A DNA stretch of 56,056 nucleotides from Spirochaetota bacterium. Lineage in GTDB: Bacteria; Spirochaetota; UBA4802; UBA5550. The translations under genes were made by a program, and so were the position numbers. Below, in pieces: positions 34,666-43,822 of this stretch. Each line of letters begins with the position of its first letter. The stretch's first letter is position 1. Location of the stretch: positions 1 through 56,056 of the forward strand of contig JAFGJK010000129.1 of the NCBI GenBank assembly GCA_016929135.1, read 5' to 3'. Below the pieces are notes generated by a model. That model worked only from the letters and a program-made list of their open reading frames with translations. It did no database searches and had not been told where the DNA came from.

Positions 34666-35520
34666 CTATTTCGTATGTGCATTGCCCGCCGCTTTCTTGT
34701 AGACGGTATTGCCGAGATACTGGAAATGGTCGGTCAGGCCGGAGAGGGTTTCCGAGTGCCCCAGAAATAGATAGCCGCCATCGTGGAGATACCGGTAGAA
34801 TTTCTCCATCAGCGCCTTCCGCGTATTGAAATCAAAATAGATAATCACGTTCCTGCAGAAGATGACGTCGAAGAGGCCCTTCATGGGATAGGTCTCCTGC
34901 TGGAGGTTTAATCGCCTGAAATAGATGACCCTTTTCAGTATATCGTTCGTTCTGTAGCACCCCTCGTTCGCACCCTTTCCGCGCAGGAAGTACCGCTTAA
35001 GCAGCGTCATGTCCATGGAGTCGACACTCTCTGCCCGGTAGATGCCTTCAATACCCTTCGCCAGGACCTGTGTATCAATGTCGGAAGCCAGTATCTTCAC
35101 ATCTGGCATCTGCTTGCCCCGGTAGTATTCGAGAATGGTTATGGCCAGGGTATAGGGCTCCTCTCCGGTTGAACAGCCGGCACTCCACACCTTCAGGCTA
35201 TCCTTTTTCTTGGAGTCGAACTCGGGAAGCACCCGTTCCCTCAGTATGTCGAAATGTGCCGGCTCACGGAAGAAATCGGTTTTGTTTGTGGTGATGCAGT
35301 TGATGAGGTTGATGACCTCGTCCTGATAATTCTCGTCCAGGTAATGTGAATACTCATTGTAATCGTCCAGCTTGAGCTCCCGCAGACGCTTCAGAAGCCG
35401 CGATTGCACAAGGGCCTTCTTCATGTCAGAAAGCTTTATCCCGGTCTCCTGGAATATCACGTTCTTGAAATGGAGAAAATCCTCCTCCCTCAATTCACGC
35501 AGACCGTACAGATTATCCAT
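34666..35520 (-). CDS. cheR: Chemotaxis methyltransferase CheR
   Basis: The 284-residue protein has the CheR N-terminal helical domain (REEDFLHFKNVIFQETGIKL), the joining segment TTNKTDFFREPAHFD, and the SAM domain with VWSAGCSTGEEPYTLAI, ILASDIDTQVL and DVIFCRNVIIYFD. It methylates glutamates on chemoreceptors. The ATG at 35520 has GAGGGGTG. It is the first gene of the cheR-cheD unit. The two chemoreceptors in this window (39616 and 48432) are likely targets. Confidence 0.95.
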   Translation of the reverse strand: MDNLYGLRELREEDFLHFKNVIFQETGIKLSDMKKALVQSRLLKRLRELKLDDYNEYSHYLDENYQDEVINLINCITTNKTDFFREPAHFDILRERVLPEFDSKKKDSLKVWSAGCSTGEEPYTLAITILEYYRGKQMPDVKILASDIDTQVLAKGIEGIYRAESVDSMDMTLLKRYFLRGKGANEGCYRTNDILKRVIYFRRLNLQQETYPMKGLFDVIFCRNVIIYFDFNTRKALMEKFYRYLHDGGYLFLGHSETLSGLTDHFQYLGNTVYKKAAGNAHTK

Positions 35521-35776
35521 CACCCCTCGCAGCACCTATGGATCGGCCGACCGATTGATTATCGACAACCCAGATGTAATATACTCACAGTATCGTACAA
35601 GGGACCATGAAATTTCTCCGCCAATGCAGTTTTGCTTATACATCCCCTTCGCCGGAAGGCAATATTCCCATGGTATACGGGGAGTCTCATGGATACCTGC
35701 AGAAGTGATTGGGGAGCAGCGGTTGGGACGGCCCTAAATGTTGGCCGGGTTCACTCCGGAGGAGCGGCAGTGCGGA
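35521..35776. other. Intergenic region upstream of cheR
   Basis: No gene is supported in this gap. On the minus strand the word GTCGATAA (35559-35566) resembles the -10 element of sigma-28 motility promoters, but a TAAA -35 element at the right distance is not clear. The rest, about 35600-35770, shows nothing I can assign. Confidence 0.35.
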
Positions 35777-35808
35777 TATAAAGAAGGCGGCGCCCCGCAG
35801 GGCGCCGC
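35776..35808 (-). terminator. Terminator of the lipoprotein gene
   Basis: A perfect 9-bp GC-rich stem (GCGGCGCCC, loop CGCA, 35787-35808), followed on the minus strand by CTTCTTTATAT, a T-rich tail. It is eight bases after the stop of the lipoprotein gene ending at 35817, so it acts as a rho-independent terminator. Confidence 0.8.
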
Positions 35809-35816
35809 ACCTGACG

Positions 35817-36233
35817 TTACTGCATCTTCATCATTATGCCGCCGAAGCGCTGAAAGGACTTCATCACGTCCTGGTTCATCATGTACTGGGTGAGCTTCAT
35901 CGATACGCCCTTCATGCGCTGGGACTGCTCCATGTGTTTTTCCTTCAGATCATTCAGCTCCGGCGGGTAATTGTTGCTCTTGAAATTGACCTCGGGGTAC
36001 TTGGTCTTCATCTCCTTGATCCTGGGTGCCAGCACCTCCATTCTGTCGCAGTACTTGTTTATCGTCGCCGCGACGTCCTCTGGGCCGGCCGACTTCTCAA
36101 GACCGTTGATGAACTGATCGTTCGCCTCGTACATGTCGCCCATGAGAGACCTTAGGTCGCCATAGCGGCCGGTGCCGCACCCCACCGCGACAAGCAGGGC
36201 CACCACGCATAGAAACGCAACTTTTTTCGACAT
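35817..36233 (-). CDS. Small putative lipoprotein, Met-rich
   Basis: The 138-residue protein has a lipoprotein signal (MSKKVAFLCVVALLVAVGC). The mature part is helical, charged and unusually rich in methionine towards the end (MKSFQRFGGIMMKMQ). No known domain is recognised. The terminator that follows at 35776-35808 supports a single-gene transcription unit. A promoter is expected in the 36234-36300 AT-rich stretch upstream. Confidence 0.75.
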   Translation of the reverse strand: MSKKVAFLCVVALLVAVGCGTGRYGDLRSLMGDMYEANDQFINGLEKSAGPEDVAATINKYCDRMEVLAPRIKEMKTKYPEVNFKSNNYPPELNDLKEKHMEQSQRMKGVSMKLTQYMMNQDVMKSFQRFGGIMMKMQ

Positions 36234-36425
36234 TCACTCCCTCCATTTCAATTATTTCAGTTTCTCTATCATTCACTCCACACGGCGGATGTCAAACAGA
36301 ATTCTCCTTTTCCCGCTTCATCACGTCGTACAAATTTCGGTGGACACGCACATCACTCTGGTTTAATACGAGAACAACGACCGCCACAGACGGCGAAGAC
36401 CGGAGGGGCAGCGGGTATTCATTCC

Positions 36426-38243
36426 ATGACGATCAATGACCGGCATTACAGGCCCATCGCACCCTGGAGCGGGCGGCTCGTCCTTCCCCGACCGGAGGAG
36501 CGACGCCCTGACGGCGGCGTCTTCATCGTCGTGGAGAATGTGCCTGATTCCCACCATTCCCTCCTGGGCAGGACATGCTGGCTCACGTGGAAAAAGGGGA
36601 CCCCCTTCGCGCGTATAATCGCCATGGAGACGACGGATATCCTGTTCTCCCACCAGGCCCACCGGGGAATCCAGGAGGGGAAGGTCCTCCCCCACAGGCT
36701 GAACGGATGGCGCGGCGTTTCACCCCTGGAGACCCTTGCCGGCATACGCTCCGAAGACGATGTTCAGGTGATGCTGCGGGACGTCACGGCGGTCTATTCG
36801 CCGGGACAGGCAATCATCCAGATCGGCGAGGAGCCGGTGCAGATAACCGGTGAACGAATCGCCCTGGCGATGTTCCTCCGCCCCGAAGACCGGGACTGCC
36901 GACGATACCTGGTACGTCACTTCAATCCGGCAACGGAGCGATTCGACGGGCCCACAGAGGTCGTACTGTCCGAGGAAATCCCCTCATTGAAAAAGCCGCC
37001 GCTCCCCGCTGCCTCCCTCTCGAGGATAGAGCGCAGCCCCCTGAACTCCCTGGGTTGGTACATGTATGGCTCTCTCTCCGGGGGAGTCTTCACCGTGAAG
37101 GCCCTGGAACCACGAGGGCTCTTCCTGCTGAGGCCCTCCGAGTACCGCTACGATCCGGCCTCCTGTGCCGATTACATCGACCGGGAGAGCTGGACCGCGA
37201 TACAGAGGGGAACCCACCGCATCGTCCTTCTGGACGCCACCATGCCGGAGCGGATCACCGCGGGCGACCCGATACGCTCCACCCTCCTGAAGGAGGGGGA
37301 CACAGGTCTGGTGGCGCATCTCTTCGGGGGCATCGGGGGGGAGAGGGGCGAGGGCCCCGACCGGAGGGGAATCGTCAGCGGGCACTCCTCCTTCGGTTTC
37401 GCCACGGTCCGCAGGGACGCCTTCACCGGCGAGTTGCGGTGGCAGATCGAATACCGCCAGGTCTACTGCCACAATCCCCAGGGGATCGTGGCGGGTGCCC
37501 ACGCCTGGCACAGCTACATGGGAAGCCTGCGCCGGGGGATCATGTATTTGCCGCCGGTTTCGGACACGATACTGATCCATCCCGCCTTCAACTTTTCATT
37601 CCGCTTCGGAACCACCTCTTTCGTGCCCCTCCGGGAGATCGAGAAGGAGCTGTTCAGGATAACGGCGCGCACCCGTTCCGGCGCCGGGAGCGGGATCACC
37701 CCCATTTGCATGGCGCAGTCGTGCGCCCAGGACTCAACAATGGCGCTTCACTCCCTATGGCATCGGATGAAACGGCAGTGCTTTTCAAACAGCGGCATCC
37801 TCAGCTGGGTAAGAAAAAACCGTACCACCCCCCAAGCGAGGCTTTTCAGCAACCTCAGAAGGATCGTCCTGCAGTGGGATTCCCGCTTCACCCCCTTCAG
37901 CATCGTCCCGCCGCGATGGAAGCGATACCTCCAGGTACGGCCCTACCACCGGGCAGCCGGAAGGATCGGCGAACTCCTGGACGCGATCATCACCTACCGG
38001 TCAGCGCTCCCCAGAGGGGTTCATGATGAGGTTTCGAAGATATTTCTGCGTTGCGGTGCGCGGCTGTGGGTGATCCGCACCGACGGCATCGGCGGCGACA
38101 TTCCCGGAGTCGAGCCGCTCTGGCCATCGACCCTCTCACGAAGGCACCCCCGTCCCGTCGCCCCAAGACGCGGCGGGGAGGCCGGCCTGCAGGAACGGGT
38201 GCGGGAGATCGATGTCCCTGGCCTCAGCGACGGGAGCGGCTGA
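36426..38243 (+). CDS. Uncharacterised 605-residue protein
   Basis: I do not recognise the family. The protein is rich in Arg, Gly and Pro, with no signal peptide; it seems to have a first half of strand-rich character (VFIVVENVPDSHHSLLGRTC) and a second half with the blocks GHSSFGFATVRRDAFTG, YCHNPQGIVAGAHAWHSYMG, HPAFNFSFRFGTTSF and AQSCAQDSTMAL, which look like conserved active-site-like elements (His, Cys, Asp). An ATG at 36426 is weakly supported by a ribosome binding site. The frame's codon use matches the genome. It is convergent with the CDF-like gene, seven bases apart. Confidence 0.7.
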   Translation: MTINDRHYRPIAPWSGRLVLPRPEERRPDGGVFIVVENVPDSHHSLLGRTCWLTWKKGTPFARIIAMETTDILFSHQAHRGIQEGKVLPHRLNGWRGVSPLETLAGIRSEDDVQVMLRDVTAVYSPGQAIIQIGEEPVQITGERIALAMFLRPEDRDCRRYLVRHFNPATERFDGPTEVVLSEEIPSLKKPPLPAASLSRIERSPLNSLGWYMYGSLSGGVFTVKALEPRGLFLLRPSEYRYDPASCADYIDRESWTAIQRGTHRIVLLDATMPERITAGDPIRSTLLKEGDTGLVAHLFGGIGGERGEGPDRRGIVSGHSSFGFATVRRDAFTGELRWQIEYRQVYCHNPQGIVAGAHAWHSYMGSLRRGIMYLPPVSDTILIHPAFNFSFRFGTTSFVPLREIEKELFRITARTRSGAGSGITPICMAQSCAQDSTMALHSLWHRMKRQCFSNSGILSWVRKNRTTPQARLFSNLRRIVLQWDSRFTPFSIVPPRWKRYLQVRPYHRAAGRIGELLDAIITYRSALPRGVHDEVSKIFLRCGARLWVIRTDGIGGDIPGVEPLWPSTLSRRHPRPVAPRRGGEAGLQERVREIDVPGLSDGSG

Positions 38244-38250
38244 GAGCCGT

Positions 38251-38892
38251 TCATTCGGTACGACGGCTGCCGCTCAACTCCGCCCTGTCCAGTGCCTCCT
38301 TCCCCTCTTTGAAGGCGAATACCGCGATACCCAGACTCCCGGCGGCATCAACATACCCGGCACCGAGAAACAGAAACAGAAGGCTGGAGGCCAGCAGAAT
38401 GACCGAGACAAAAAAACAGGTGAGCGTACACCTGGCGTCGGCGATTATGGCGTCCGATTCGAGCTCCCTCCCCGTCTTCAGCTTGTACCGGAACAACAGC
38501 CACATGGTTACGATGGATATCGCCGATATCACGATCCCAGGAATAGTCGTGACGGGCCTCGATCCGTTTATGAAAATGATGATCGCCCCGACCACGAGGC
38601 CTGCCGCCAGAAGATAGAAGGCGATCCCCGTGATCAGCAGGGCCCTCCGCTCGAAGCGGTCCCGTTCGCTCACCGGAGATTGCCGCAAGCGGAAAATCAT
38701 GTGCGCCACGCCGATGCCCGAGATCACCTCCACGTAGCTGTCGAGTCCGAAGCCGAAGAGGGACAGGGTCTCGTCCTTAACTCCGAAAAAGACCGAAAAG
38801 AACCCCTCCCCGATATTGTATACGATGGTGAAAACAGCGAGTGCGAAGGCCGTCTTCAGGAGGGTGATGCTGGTTTTCTGTTCCGGTTTCAT
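38251..38892 (-). CDS. CDF-type cation transporter-like membrane protein lacking a C-terminal domain
   Basis: The 213-residue protein has about six membrane segments. The pattern FGFGLDSYVEVISG in the second helix and SDAIIADARCTLTCF in the fifth resembles the metal-binding helices of cation diffusion facilitators, although the second site reads DxxxE and DxxxxD in place of the usual residues. The cytoplasmic C-terminal domain of typical CDF exporters is absent. The ribosome binding site GCAGGGGA precedes the ATG. A c-di-AMP riboswitch lies about 350 bases upstream on the same strand, so its expression is probably under that control. Substrate ion unknown. Confidence 0.65.
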   Translation of the reverse strand: MKPEQKTSITLLKTAFALAVFTIVYNIGEGFFSVFFGVKDETLSLFGFGLDSYVEVISGIGVAHMIFRLRQSPVSERDRFERRALLITGIAFYLLAAGLVVGAIIIFINGSRPVTTIPGIVISAISIVTMWLLFRYKLKTGRELESDAIIADARCTLTCFFVSVILLASSLLFLFLGAGYVDAAGSLGIAVFAFKEGKEALDRAELSGSRRTE

Positions 38893-38919
38893 AGCACAAT
38901 CCCCTGCTGCGGTGGTTCC

Positions 38920-39108
38920 TCATCCATTGAGATGTTTCGTCAGTACTCTTGCCGGAGCCGGAATAAAAATCCAGTCATTTTTTTCATGACTATGCGACCC
39001 CGACCCCTCCCAACGGCATAGGGTTTCGATACGCTGAGTGATACGTGAATCCTGCTTCATTGACGGATGACACAGGGCAAGGAAAAGAAGCGCCCCTATC
39101 ACAACCAT
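38920..39108 (-). CDS. Possible small membrane protein downstream of the riboswitch
   Basis: A 62-residue open frame starts MVVIGALLFLALCHPSMKQD, one hydrophobic helix and then a polar tail with a His pair. The ATG lies in the loop of a large inverted repeat and has no ribosome binding site, so coding is unsure. It would be the first gene after the riboswitch terminator and 27 bases ahead of the CDF-like gene. The longer open frame upstream to 39342 covers the riboswitch and is not coding. Confidence 0.3.
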   Translation of the reverse strand: MVVIGALLFLALCHPSMKQDSRITQRIETLCRWEGSGSHSHEKNDWIFIPAPARVLTKHLNG

Positions 39109-39155
39109 GGTAATTAATACCCGATACGAGGAGTTGATCGGTATGATAGGGGCGC
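39090..39155 (-). repeat. Long inverted repeat after the riboswitch
   Basis: GCGCCCCTATCA (39090-39101) is repeated exactly in inverted form at 39144-39155, with a smaller inner pair CCGAT/ATCGG (39121-39125, 39137-39141). Just beyond it (39155-39179) another hairpin has one mismatch on the plus strand, which is a G-U pair on the minus strand. Both facts suggest a folded minus-strand RNA. Confidence 0.6.
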
Positions 39156-39206
39156 CTACGTTTAACTTTGTTACATAGGTCAACCTTCTCAGGCCGGAGA
39201 AAGGGA

Positions 39207-39232
39207 TAAAATAAAACCGCCGGTATGGCGGT
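39207..39232 (-). terminator. Riboswitch expression-platform terminator
   Basis: ACCGCC/GGCGGT stem with a five-base loop (39216-39232), followed on the minus strand by TTTATTTT (39207-39215). It directly follows the c-di-AMP aptamer, so ligand binding would be expected to promote this hairpin and stop transcription of the downstream genes. Confidence 0.8.
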
Positions 39233-39237
39233 ATTCT

Positions 39238-39352
39238 GCCATTACCCTCCCAATTAATGCCTACGAGGTTAGCTGACGGGCTCGGGCTTGAGAGTACCCT
39301 TTCCCTTACGAGAATTCGCCCCGATAATTGGGTCCCCCGCATCCATGAGTTG
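39238..39352 (-). promoter_or_regulatory. c-di-AMP riboswitch (ydaO/yuaA class)
   Basis: Read on the minus strand, the region shows the conserved pieces of the ydaO aptamer: GCGGGGGACCCAA near the 5' end, GGGGCGAAT, GGGTACTCTCAAGCCCGAGC, and CCCGTCAGCTAACCTCGTAG near the 3' end. These agree with the known consensus of the c-di-AMP aptamer, which generally turns off potassium and osmolyte transport and cell-wall genes. A promoter at 39385-39413 and a terminator at 39207-39232 complete the switch. The regulated gene is probably the CDF-like transporter at 38251-38892. The call is by recognition of conserved words, without a covariance search. Confidence 0.88.
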
Positions 39353-39384
39353 TCATGGATTTCGGCTGCACATGTAACAATATG

Positions 39385-39413
39385 ACATTACAAAACGGCT
39401 TCCTTTATGTCAA
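39385..39413 (-). promoter_or_regulatory. Sigma-70 promoter for the riboswitch transcript
   Basis: TTGACA (39408-39413), a 17-base spacer and TAATGT (39385-39390) on the minus strand. The start would be at about 39378, some 25 bases before the aptamer; the stem ATCCATGA/TCATGGAT (39341-39360) overlaps the aptamer 5' side. Confidence 0.7.
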
Positions 39414-39615
39414 CAGTATTTTACTAGATACTAAAGAATCAGGCCACCACGATTTCGGACAACCGCACATCGGAGAGTTCACCGCCAATCGCAGGAGACC
39501 GCGAAAAAGAATTGCATTATTAATGAAAATATGCTCTATACTACAAGCTTACCGGCCCGGGTCGGCGAAGAAGGCAACCGCTGAAAGCACCCTATTCAGA
39601 AACGGAGGCTGTCCA

Positions 39616-41181
39616 ATGAACGAGCTGAGGACCGAACAGATCATCAACCGGACGCGCGTCATCTTCGCCACCTTTTTCCTGATCACCGGGGCATCCTCCC
39701 TGGCATCTAATTCCGCACCGCCGATCTACCTCTCCATATTCAGCATATCTGTTGCGTATTACCTTTTGTCGCTGGTGAATTTCATCTTCATCAGGAGAGG
39801 TCGCGTCTCGAAGACCCTCATATACCTTTCAGTCACCATCGAAGTGATTCTCCTCTTTACCGTAAAATTCGCCTTTCATTTCGACGAGTACAACGGGTAC
39901 GGCCTATCGGTGAAGGAGCAGGCGACATTTCTCGTCTATTTCCTCTTCGGCATCATCAACGGCCTGCGCTACGACAAGCGGCTGAATATATACTTCGGGA
40001 TCCTGGCCGTTACAAGCTATGTGACGCTTCTGTCTCTCGGAATGACCTTCGGCGGAATGCGATTCACGAGCAACAGCAGGGAGATCTTCACCCCCACCAC
40101 CCTCCGCTTCGCCACGGAGTTTTCAAAGATCCTCTTCCTCGTTGCCTTCACCTATTTCCTCCAGCTCATGGCCGATTTTACCAACAAAAACGTTTACAAG
40201 CTGGAACAGGCCAGGTCGAATTCCGAGAGGAATTTTACATCGGTATCGAACCTGCTCTCTGCGGCGAAGAAGGCGGCCAACGACCTATCATCGAGCAGCG
40301 GCGAACTCTCCGGATCGACAAACAGTATCGGCTCAATCATCGACGAGAACAGCAGGCTCATCCGTGACATCACCGGCATCGCCCAGAGCTTCTCGAAGAG
40401 CGTAGGCGAAATACGGAAAAAGATACAGGTACAGAACGACTCGATCGAGCAGAACTTTGCCAAGATACGCGAGATCACCGAGCTCATGGAGCTCGTCTTC
40501 AACGACAGCACCGAGCAGAGCGACAAGGCCATCAGCGCTCTGAGGCTCGCAGAGCTGAACGAAGCCCATGTCCGTGAGAGCGAGCAATCCATGCGGCTGA
40601 TGCGAGAAAACTCGAAAAAGATCGAGGAGATTTCGAAAACCATCAACGAGATATCAGACCAGACGAACCTCCTCTCACTGAACGCGGCGATCGAATCAGC
40701 CAGGGCAGGAGAGTACGGAAGGGGGTTCGCAGTGGTCTCGGACGAGATATCAAAACTTGCGGGGAAGAGCAGCGATTCATCCAGCGAGATATCGCATATC
40801 ATCACCGTTACCGTGGACAACATCGAATCGGTCTCCGAAACGGTCCAGGAGATGGCAGACGGCCTCGATAAAATCATCGACTACGTGAAGTACAATTCAG
40901 CCTTTATACAGAACCTCAAGGAGCGGACCGGCAGGGAGTATAATGAGAGCAAGATTCTCTATTCCTCCACGGTGGAGATTGACGCAAACACCAAGGACGT
41001 AATCGACCACTTCAACAACCAGACAGAACTGATTCTGCAGATTCTGGAGTGGATGGAGCGAATGTCGGAGATGTCCGAAAGGATATCGGAGCACCTGAAC
41101 CGCCTGATGATACTCGCCGCGGCTCTGGAGAAAAGCTCGGAGGAGATACACGGGATCCTTGCCCGTGTTGATTCCGCATAA
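39616..41181 (+). CDS. Methyl-accepting chemotaxis protein, six-helix membrane input
   Basis: The 521-residue protein has about six hydrophobic segments in residues 10-185 and no large periplasmic ligand domain, then a coiled-coil and the signalling tip [33 protein letters not shown]. The upstream in-frame start at 39355 is set aside because GGAGG lies eight bases before the ATG at 39616. It probably senses membrane or cytoplasmic state and signals to CheA/CheW. Gln/Glu pairs suitable for CheR/CheD are present in the coiled coil. It is similar in plan to the second receptor at 48432. Confidence 0.92.
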   Translation: MNELRTEQIINRTRVIFATFFLITGASSLASNSAPPIYLSIFSISVAYYLLSLVNFIFIRRGRVSKTLIYLSVTIEVILLFTVKFAFHFDEYNGYGLSVKEQATFLVYFLFGIINGLRYDKRLNIYFGILAVTSYVTLLSLGMTFGGMRFTSNSREIFTPTTLRFATEFSKILFLVAFTYFLQLMADFTNKNVYKLEQARSNSERNFTSVSNLLSAAKKAANDLSSSSGELSGSTNSIGSIIDENSRLIRDITGIAQSFSKSVGEIRKKIQVQNDSIEQNFAKIREITELMELVFNDSTEQSDKAISALRLAELNEAHVRESEQSMRLMRENSKKIEEISKTINEISDQTNLLSLNAAIESARAGEYGRGFAVVSDEISKLAGKSSDSSSEISHIITVTVDNIESVSETVQEMADGLDKIIDYVKYNSAFIQNLKERTGREYNESKILYSSTVEIDANTKDVIDHFNNQTELILQILEWMERMSEMSERISEHLNRLMILAAALEKSSEEIHGILARVDSA

Positions 41182-41303
41182 ACCCAGAAAAATCCCCGCC
41201 GGACGACCCTTTTTTTGTTGTACCATTACCATACCTCTGCATATTGATACGGGCAACGGCTTCCTGCGGCACCGATGCCACAGACCGTTTCAAGGACGGC
41301 ATA

Positions 41304-42089
41304 ATGCAAATGAAACGAGCGATACTCCTGGTCCTTCTCCTCCTCCTGCCGGTCACGCCGAACTTCGGCATGACCGAGGACATAGGGGACCTCTTCGGAG
41401 CGATTGCCCGGCGGTACGATCTCGATTTCAGGATTCACATCGATGGTAGTTTCTTCCCGAAGTACTGGCAGAATCCCCCCATCAGCGTCAAGGCAAGGGA
41501 GATCTCCCTGCAGGAGCTTCGCAGGTTTCCCCCGATCATCGAGCAGGCCCTGGCCCGGTATCCCCAGCAGCTGATAAAGGACAACCTTACAGGGATCTAT
41601 ATCATCAAGGACCTCTACTGCTACGGCGTCCGTTACGGCGCCACCTATTCAAACAGCATCATTTACCTCTCCAGCGAGGGATCGGAGAAGGGATACGGCG
41701 ACTATTACCTTCTGAGTACGGTCCACCACGAGTTCAGCTCGATCCTCTTCAACAACTACCTATTCCCACATGCCCGCTGGATCGCCTCAAGCCCCGGGGG
41801 TGCGCACTACCGGTACGCACTGCAGGGGGGGTACAAGGCCCTGATAGACGGCAGCAGCTCGCTGGAAGGAAACGACGCCCTCTACAGCGCCGGCTTCGTG
41901 AACGAATACGCTTCATCTCACATGGAGGAAGACTTCAGCGAATTCTCCGCCTTCGTACTCACCTACCCGCTGATGATGCGGGAGCTGATCAAAAAGTATC
42001 CGGCCATGAAGAACAAGTTCCATGTATGGCTTGAATTCTACGAGAGCCTGGACAAAGCATTCATGAGGGAGAGGTCCCTTCTGGAGTAA
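41304..42089 (+). CDS. Exported zinc-metallopeptidase-like protein with a degenerate motif
   Basis: The 261-residue protein has a signal peptide (MQMKRAILLVLLLLLPVTP). The STVHHEFSSILFNN segment resembles the HEXXH helix of putative zinc-binding metallopeptidases, but the second histidine is Ser. The EEDFSEFSAFVLTYP segment resembles the third-ligand helix of the same family. So either it is an inactive relative or a different ligand set is used. The ATG at 41304 follows AAGGACGG. Its 3' end overlaps the convergent HATPase gene by 29 bases. Confidence 0.65.
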   Translation: MQMKRAILLVLLLLLPVTPNFGMTEDIGDLFGAIARRYDLDFRIHIDGSFFPKYWQNPPISVKAREISLQELRRFPPIIEQALARYPQQLIKDNLTGIYIIKDLYCYGVRYGATYSNSIIYLSSEGSEKGYGDYYLLSTVHHEFSSILFNNYLFPHARWIASSPGGAHYRYALQGGYKALIDGSSSLEGNDALYSAGFVNEYASSHMEEDFSEFSAFVLTYPLMMRELIKKYPAMKNKFHVWLEFYESLDKAFMRERSLLE

Positions 42090-43800
42090 GAGCCCCGGAA
42101 GGGCCGGCGGCAGCCTTATCCGCTTCCGGCCCGGTGAAATTCTTTGTGAGCAGCACCTGGTTCCCGACGCTGTTGAACCGCACCTCGTCGAAGATTCCCA
42201 TGGCCATGGCAATTCCCCGTCCATGATAGAGATACCGCTCAGCTGCTTCGTTTTCCCGCCCCAGCACCTTCCGATAATCGAAACCGCCCCCCTCGTCGGT
42301 CACCTTGTAGCGGACGCGCTCTGCCGTCAGCGAATATTCGATGTGCACCCGCCTCCCCCGATACCGGCCATCCTTCTGTCGATCGTTAATGCAGCGGATG
42401 TACTCTCCCCTTCTGGTCGTTTCGGTCTTCTCATCGAAGGATATCTCCAGATTGCCGTGTTCTATAGCGTTGAAGAGTATCTCCCTCAGGCCGTAACGAA
42501 GCGCCACCACACCCTGCCGGTCCATGTATCTCGGAAGGTTCACCACCAGCCGCTTGCTGATCTCATCGGCAGCGGAGATGTAGTTTTCGATTGAGCAGCG
42601 CATCGTCTCCGTCTCTATATACCGCAGCATCGCGTCTTCCTGGCAGCCAGTCGCCTTCATCAGCACCTCGCTCCTCCCCCCCGTCCCGATGTGCTCGAGT
42701 ACGACCGCGAATTCCCCCGGCTCGTTGGTCCCCTGCAGACGCAGCAGGGCTCTGAAGTATATTGAATCCCGGCCGGCAAAAAAGTCCCGCATCCTGTCCC
42801 TCGCCAGCTGCATGGTGATACCCTTGTCATCAGGCTCCACGTAGAACAGCTCGTACAGGTCCGTCTCGTGCAGTCTGCTCCCATCGATGCTCAGCTGAGC
42901 CAGTGCCGCGGTGTTGGCAGACAGAATCTTCAGATCTCCGTCAAGCGAGAGAATGCAGTCATTGGTCTCCTCCACCAACCGCCGGTACCGCTCCTCAGAG
43001 ATGCCGAGGATCGCATGGGCCCGTTCCACCTCCTTGGCGGCGTCTATGAAGCGCTTTGTCACCGTGGACATGAAGAGAATCACCATGAAGGTGAGACCCA
43101 GGGTAAACCGTGAGAAATACTTATCCGGAAAGAAATCCGGGTTCACGCCGGTATAGACAAATGAGATGTCCACCACGGCGCCACCGATGGCACACAGCAT
43201 GCCTGCAACGGGAAATATGAGCTCCCGGAGGTCCCTGCGGCGGAGGATCTCCCTCCCGATCATCACCATGGAATAGGCCATGGTAAGGGCCAGCAGACAA
43301 TCCCGCAGGCGGTACAGCGGCCCCTCCCTCCCCCTGGCGAAATCCGCCTGATATTTAAGCCATGTTGCCCTGTGGCTGGTGAGGGAGATGAACCAGTCAG
43401 GCGCGGCATAGGCCGCCGCGGTGATCGATAGTGCCGCGGCAAGGCCGCAAAGGGTTATGATGCGGTTCAACCGCCTGTCGGGTCCCTCAAACCGTAGAAG
43501 GTGTCCCAGGAAAAAGGGGAGCGAAAAGAGAAAATAGGCGCCGGAAATCTGCTCGAGGCGATGAAACTGGAGTCCCATGGGCCTATCGGCGAGCCACCCC
43601 CCCAGAAAAAGAATCATGGTTTCACTGGCGGTGAACACGAGGGCGCAGAGGCAGAGTAGTACAATGGACAGGTAGATGTGGTGCCGCAGCCGCAGGAACA
43701 TGTACAGATAGATCAACACCCCGCAGAAGAGCACACCGGTGCAGAGAGGTGGCACCAGGAGCTGCAGGAGGGTGATATTCTGTTCAAAGGCTATCATCAT
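42061..43800 (-). CDS. Membrane protein with PAS and HATPase domain (sensor/anti-sigma kinase-like)
   Basis: The 579-residue protein has about seven membrane segments (residues 1-265), a coiled-coil linker, a PAS domain (YRRLVEETNDCILSLDGDLK onward) and a C-terminal HATPase domain of the RsbW/SpoIIAB type (ALRYGLREILFNAIEHGNLE as the N box, VTDEGGGFDYRKVL as the G1 box, HGRGIAMAMGIFDEV as the G2 box). There is no dimerisation His domain, so it may not autophosphorylate; a switch-kinase role on an anti-sigma antagonist is more likely. It begins at one of two adjacent ATGs. Upstream on the same strand, 22 bases away, is the acyltransferase gene. Confidence 0.85.
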   Translation of the reverse strand: MMIAFEQNITLLQLLVPPLCTGVLFCGVLIYLYMFLRLRHHIYLSIVLLCLCALVFTASETMILFLGGWLADRPMGLQFHRLEQISGAYFLFSLPFFLGHLLRFEGPDRRLNRIITLCGLAAALSITAAAYAAPDWFISLTSHRATWLKYQADFARGREGPLYRLRDCLLALTMAYSMVMIGREILRRRDLRELIFPVAGMLCAIGGAVVDISFVYTGVNPDFFPDKYFSRFTLGLTFMVILFMSTVTKRFIDAAKEVERAHAILGISEERYRRLVEETNDCILSLDGDLKILSANTAALAQLSIDGSRLHETDLYELFYVEPDDKGITMQLARDRMRDFFAGRDSIYFRALLRLQGTNEPGEFAVVLEHIGTGGRSEVLMKATGCQEDAMLRYIETETMRCSIENYISAADEISKRLVVNLPRYMDRQGVVALRYGLREILFNAIEHGNLEISFDEKTETTRRGEYIRCINDRQKDGRYRGRRVHIEYSLTAERVRYKVTDEGGGFDYRKVLGRENEAAERYLYHGRGIAMAMGIFDEVRFNSVGNQVLLTKNFTGPEADKAAAGPSGALTPEGTSPS

Positions 43801-43822
43801 TCATTCCCCTGAATCATGCCGC

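Noticed and set aside
38920..39342. 140-codon open frame on the minus strand
   Set aside because: Its first 78 codons cover the c-di-AMP aptamer and terminator, so they are RNA and not protein. Only the last 62 codons are kept as a doubtful gene.
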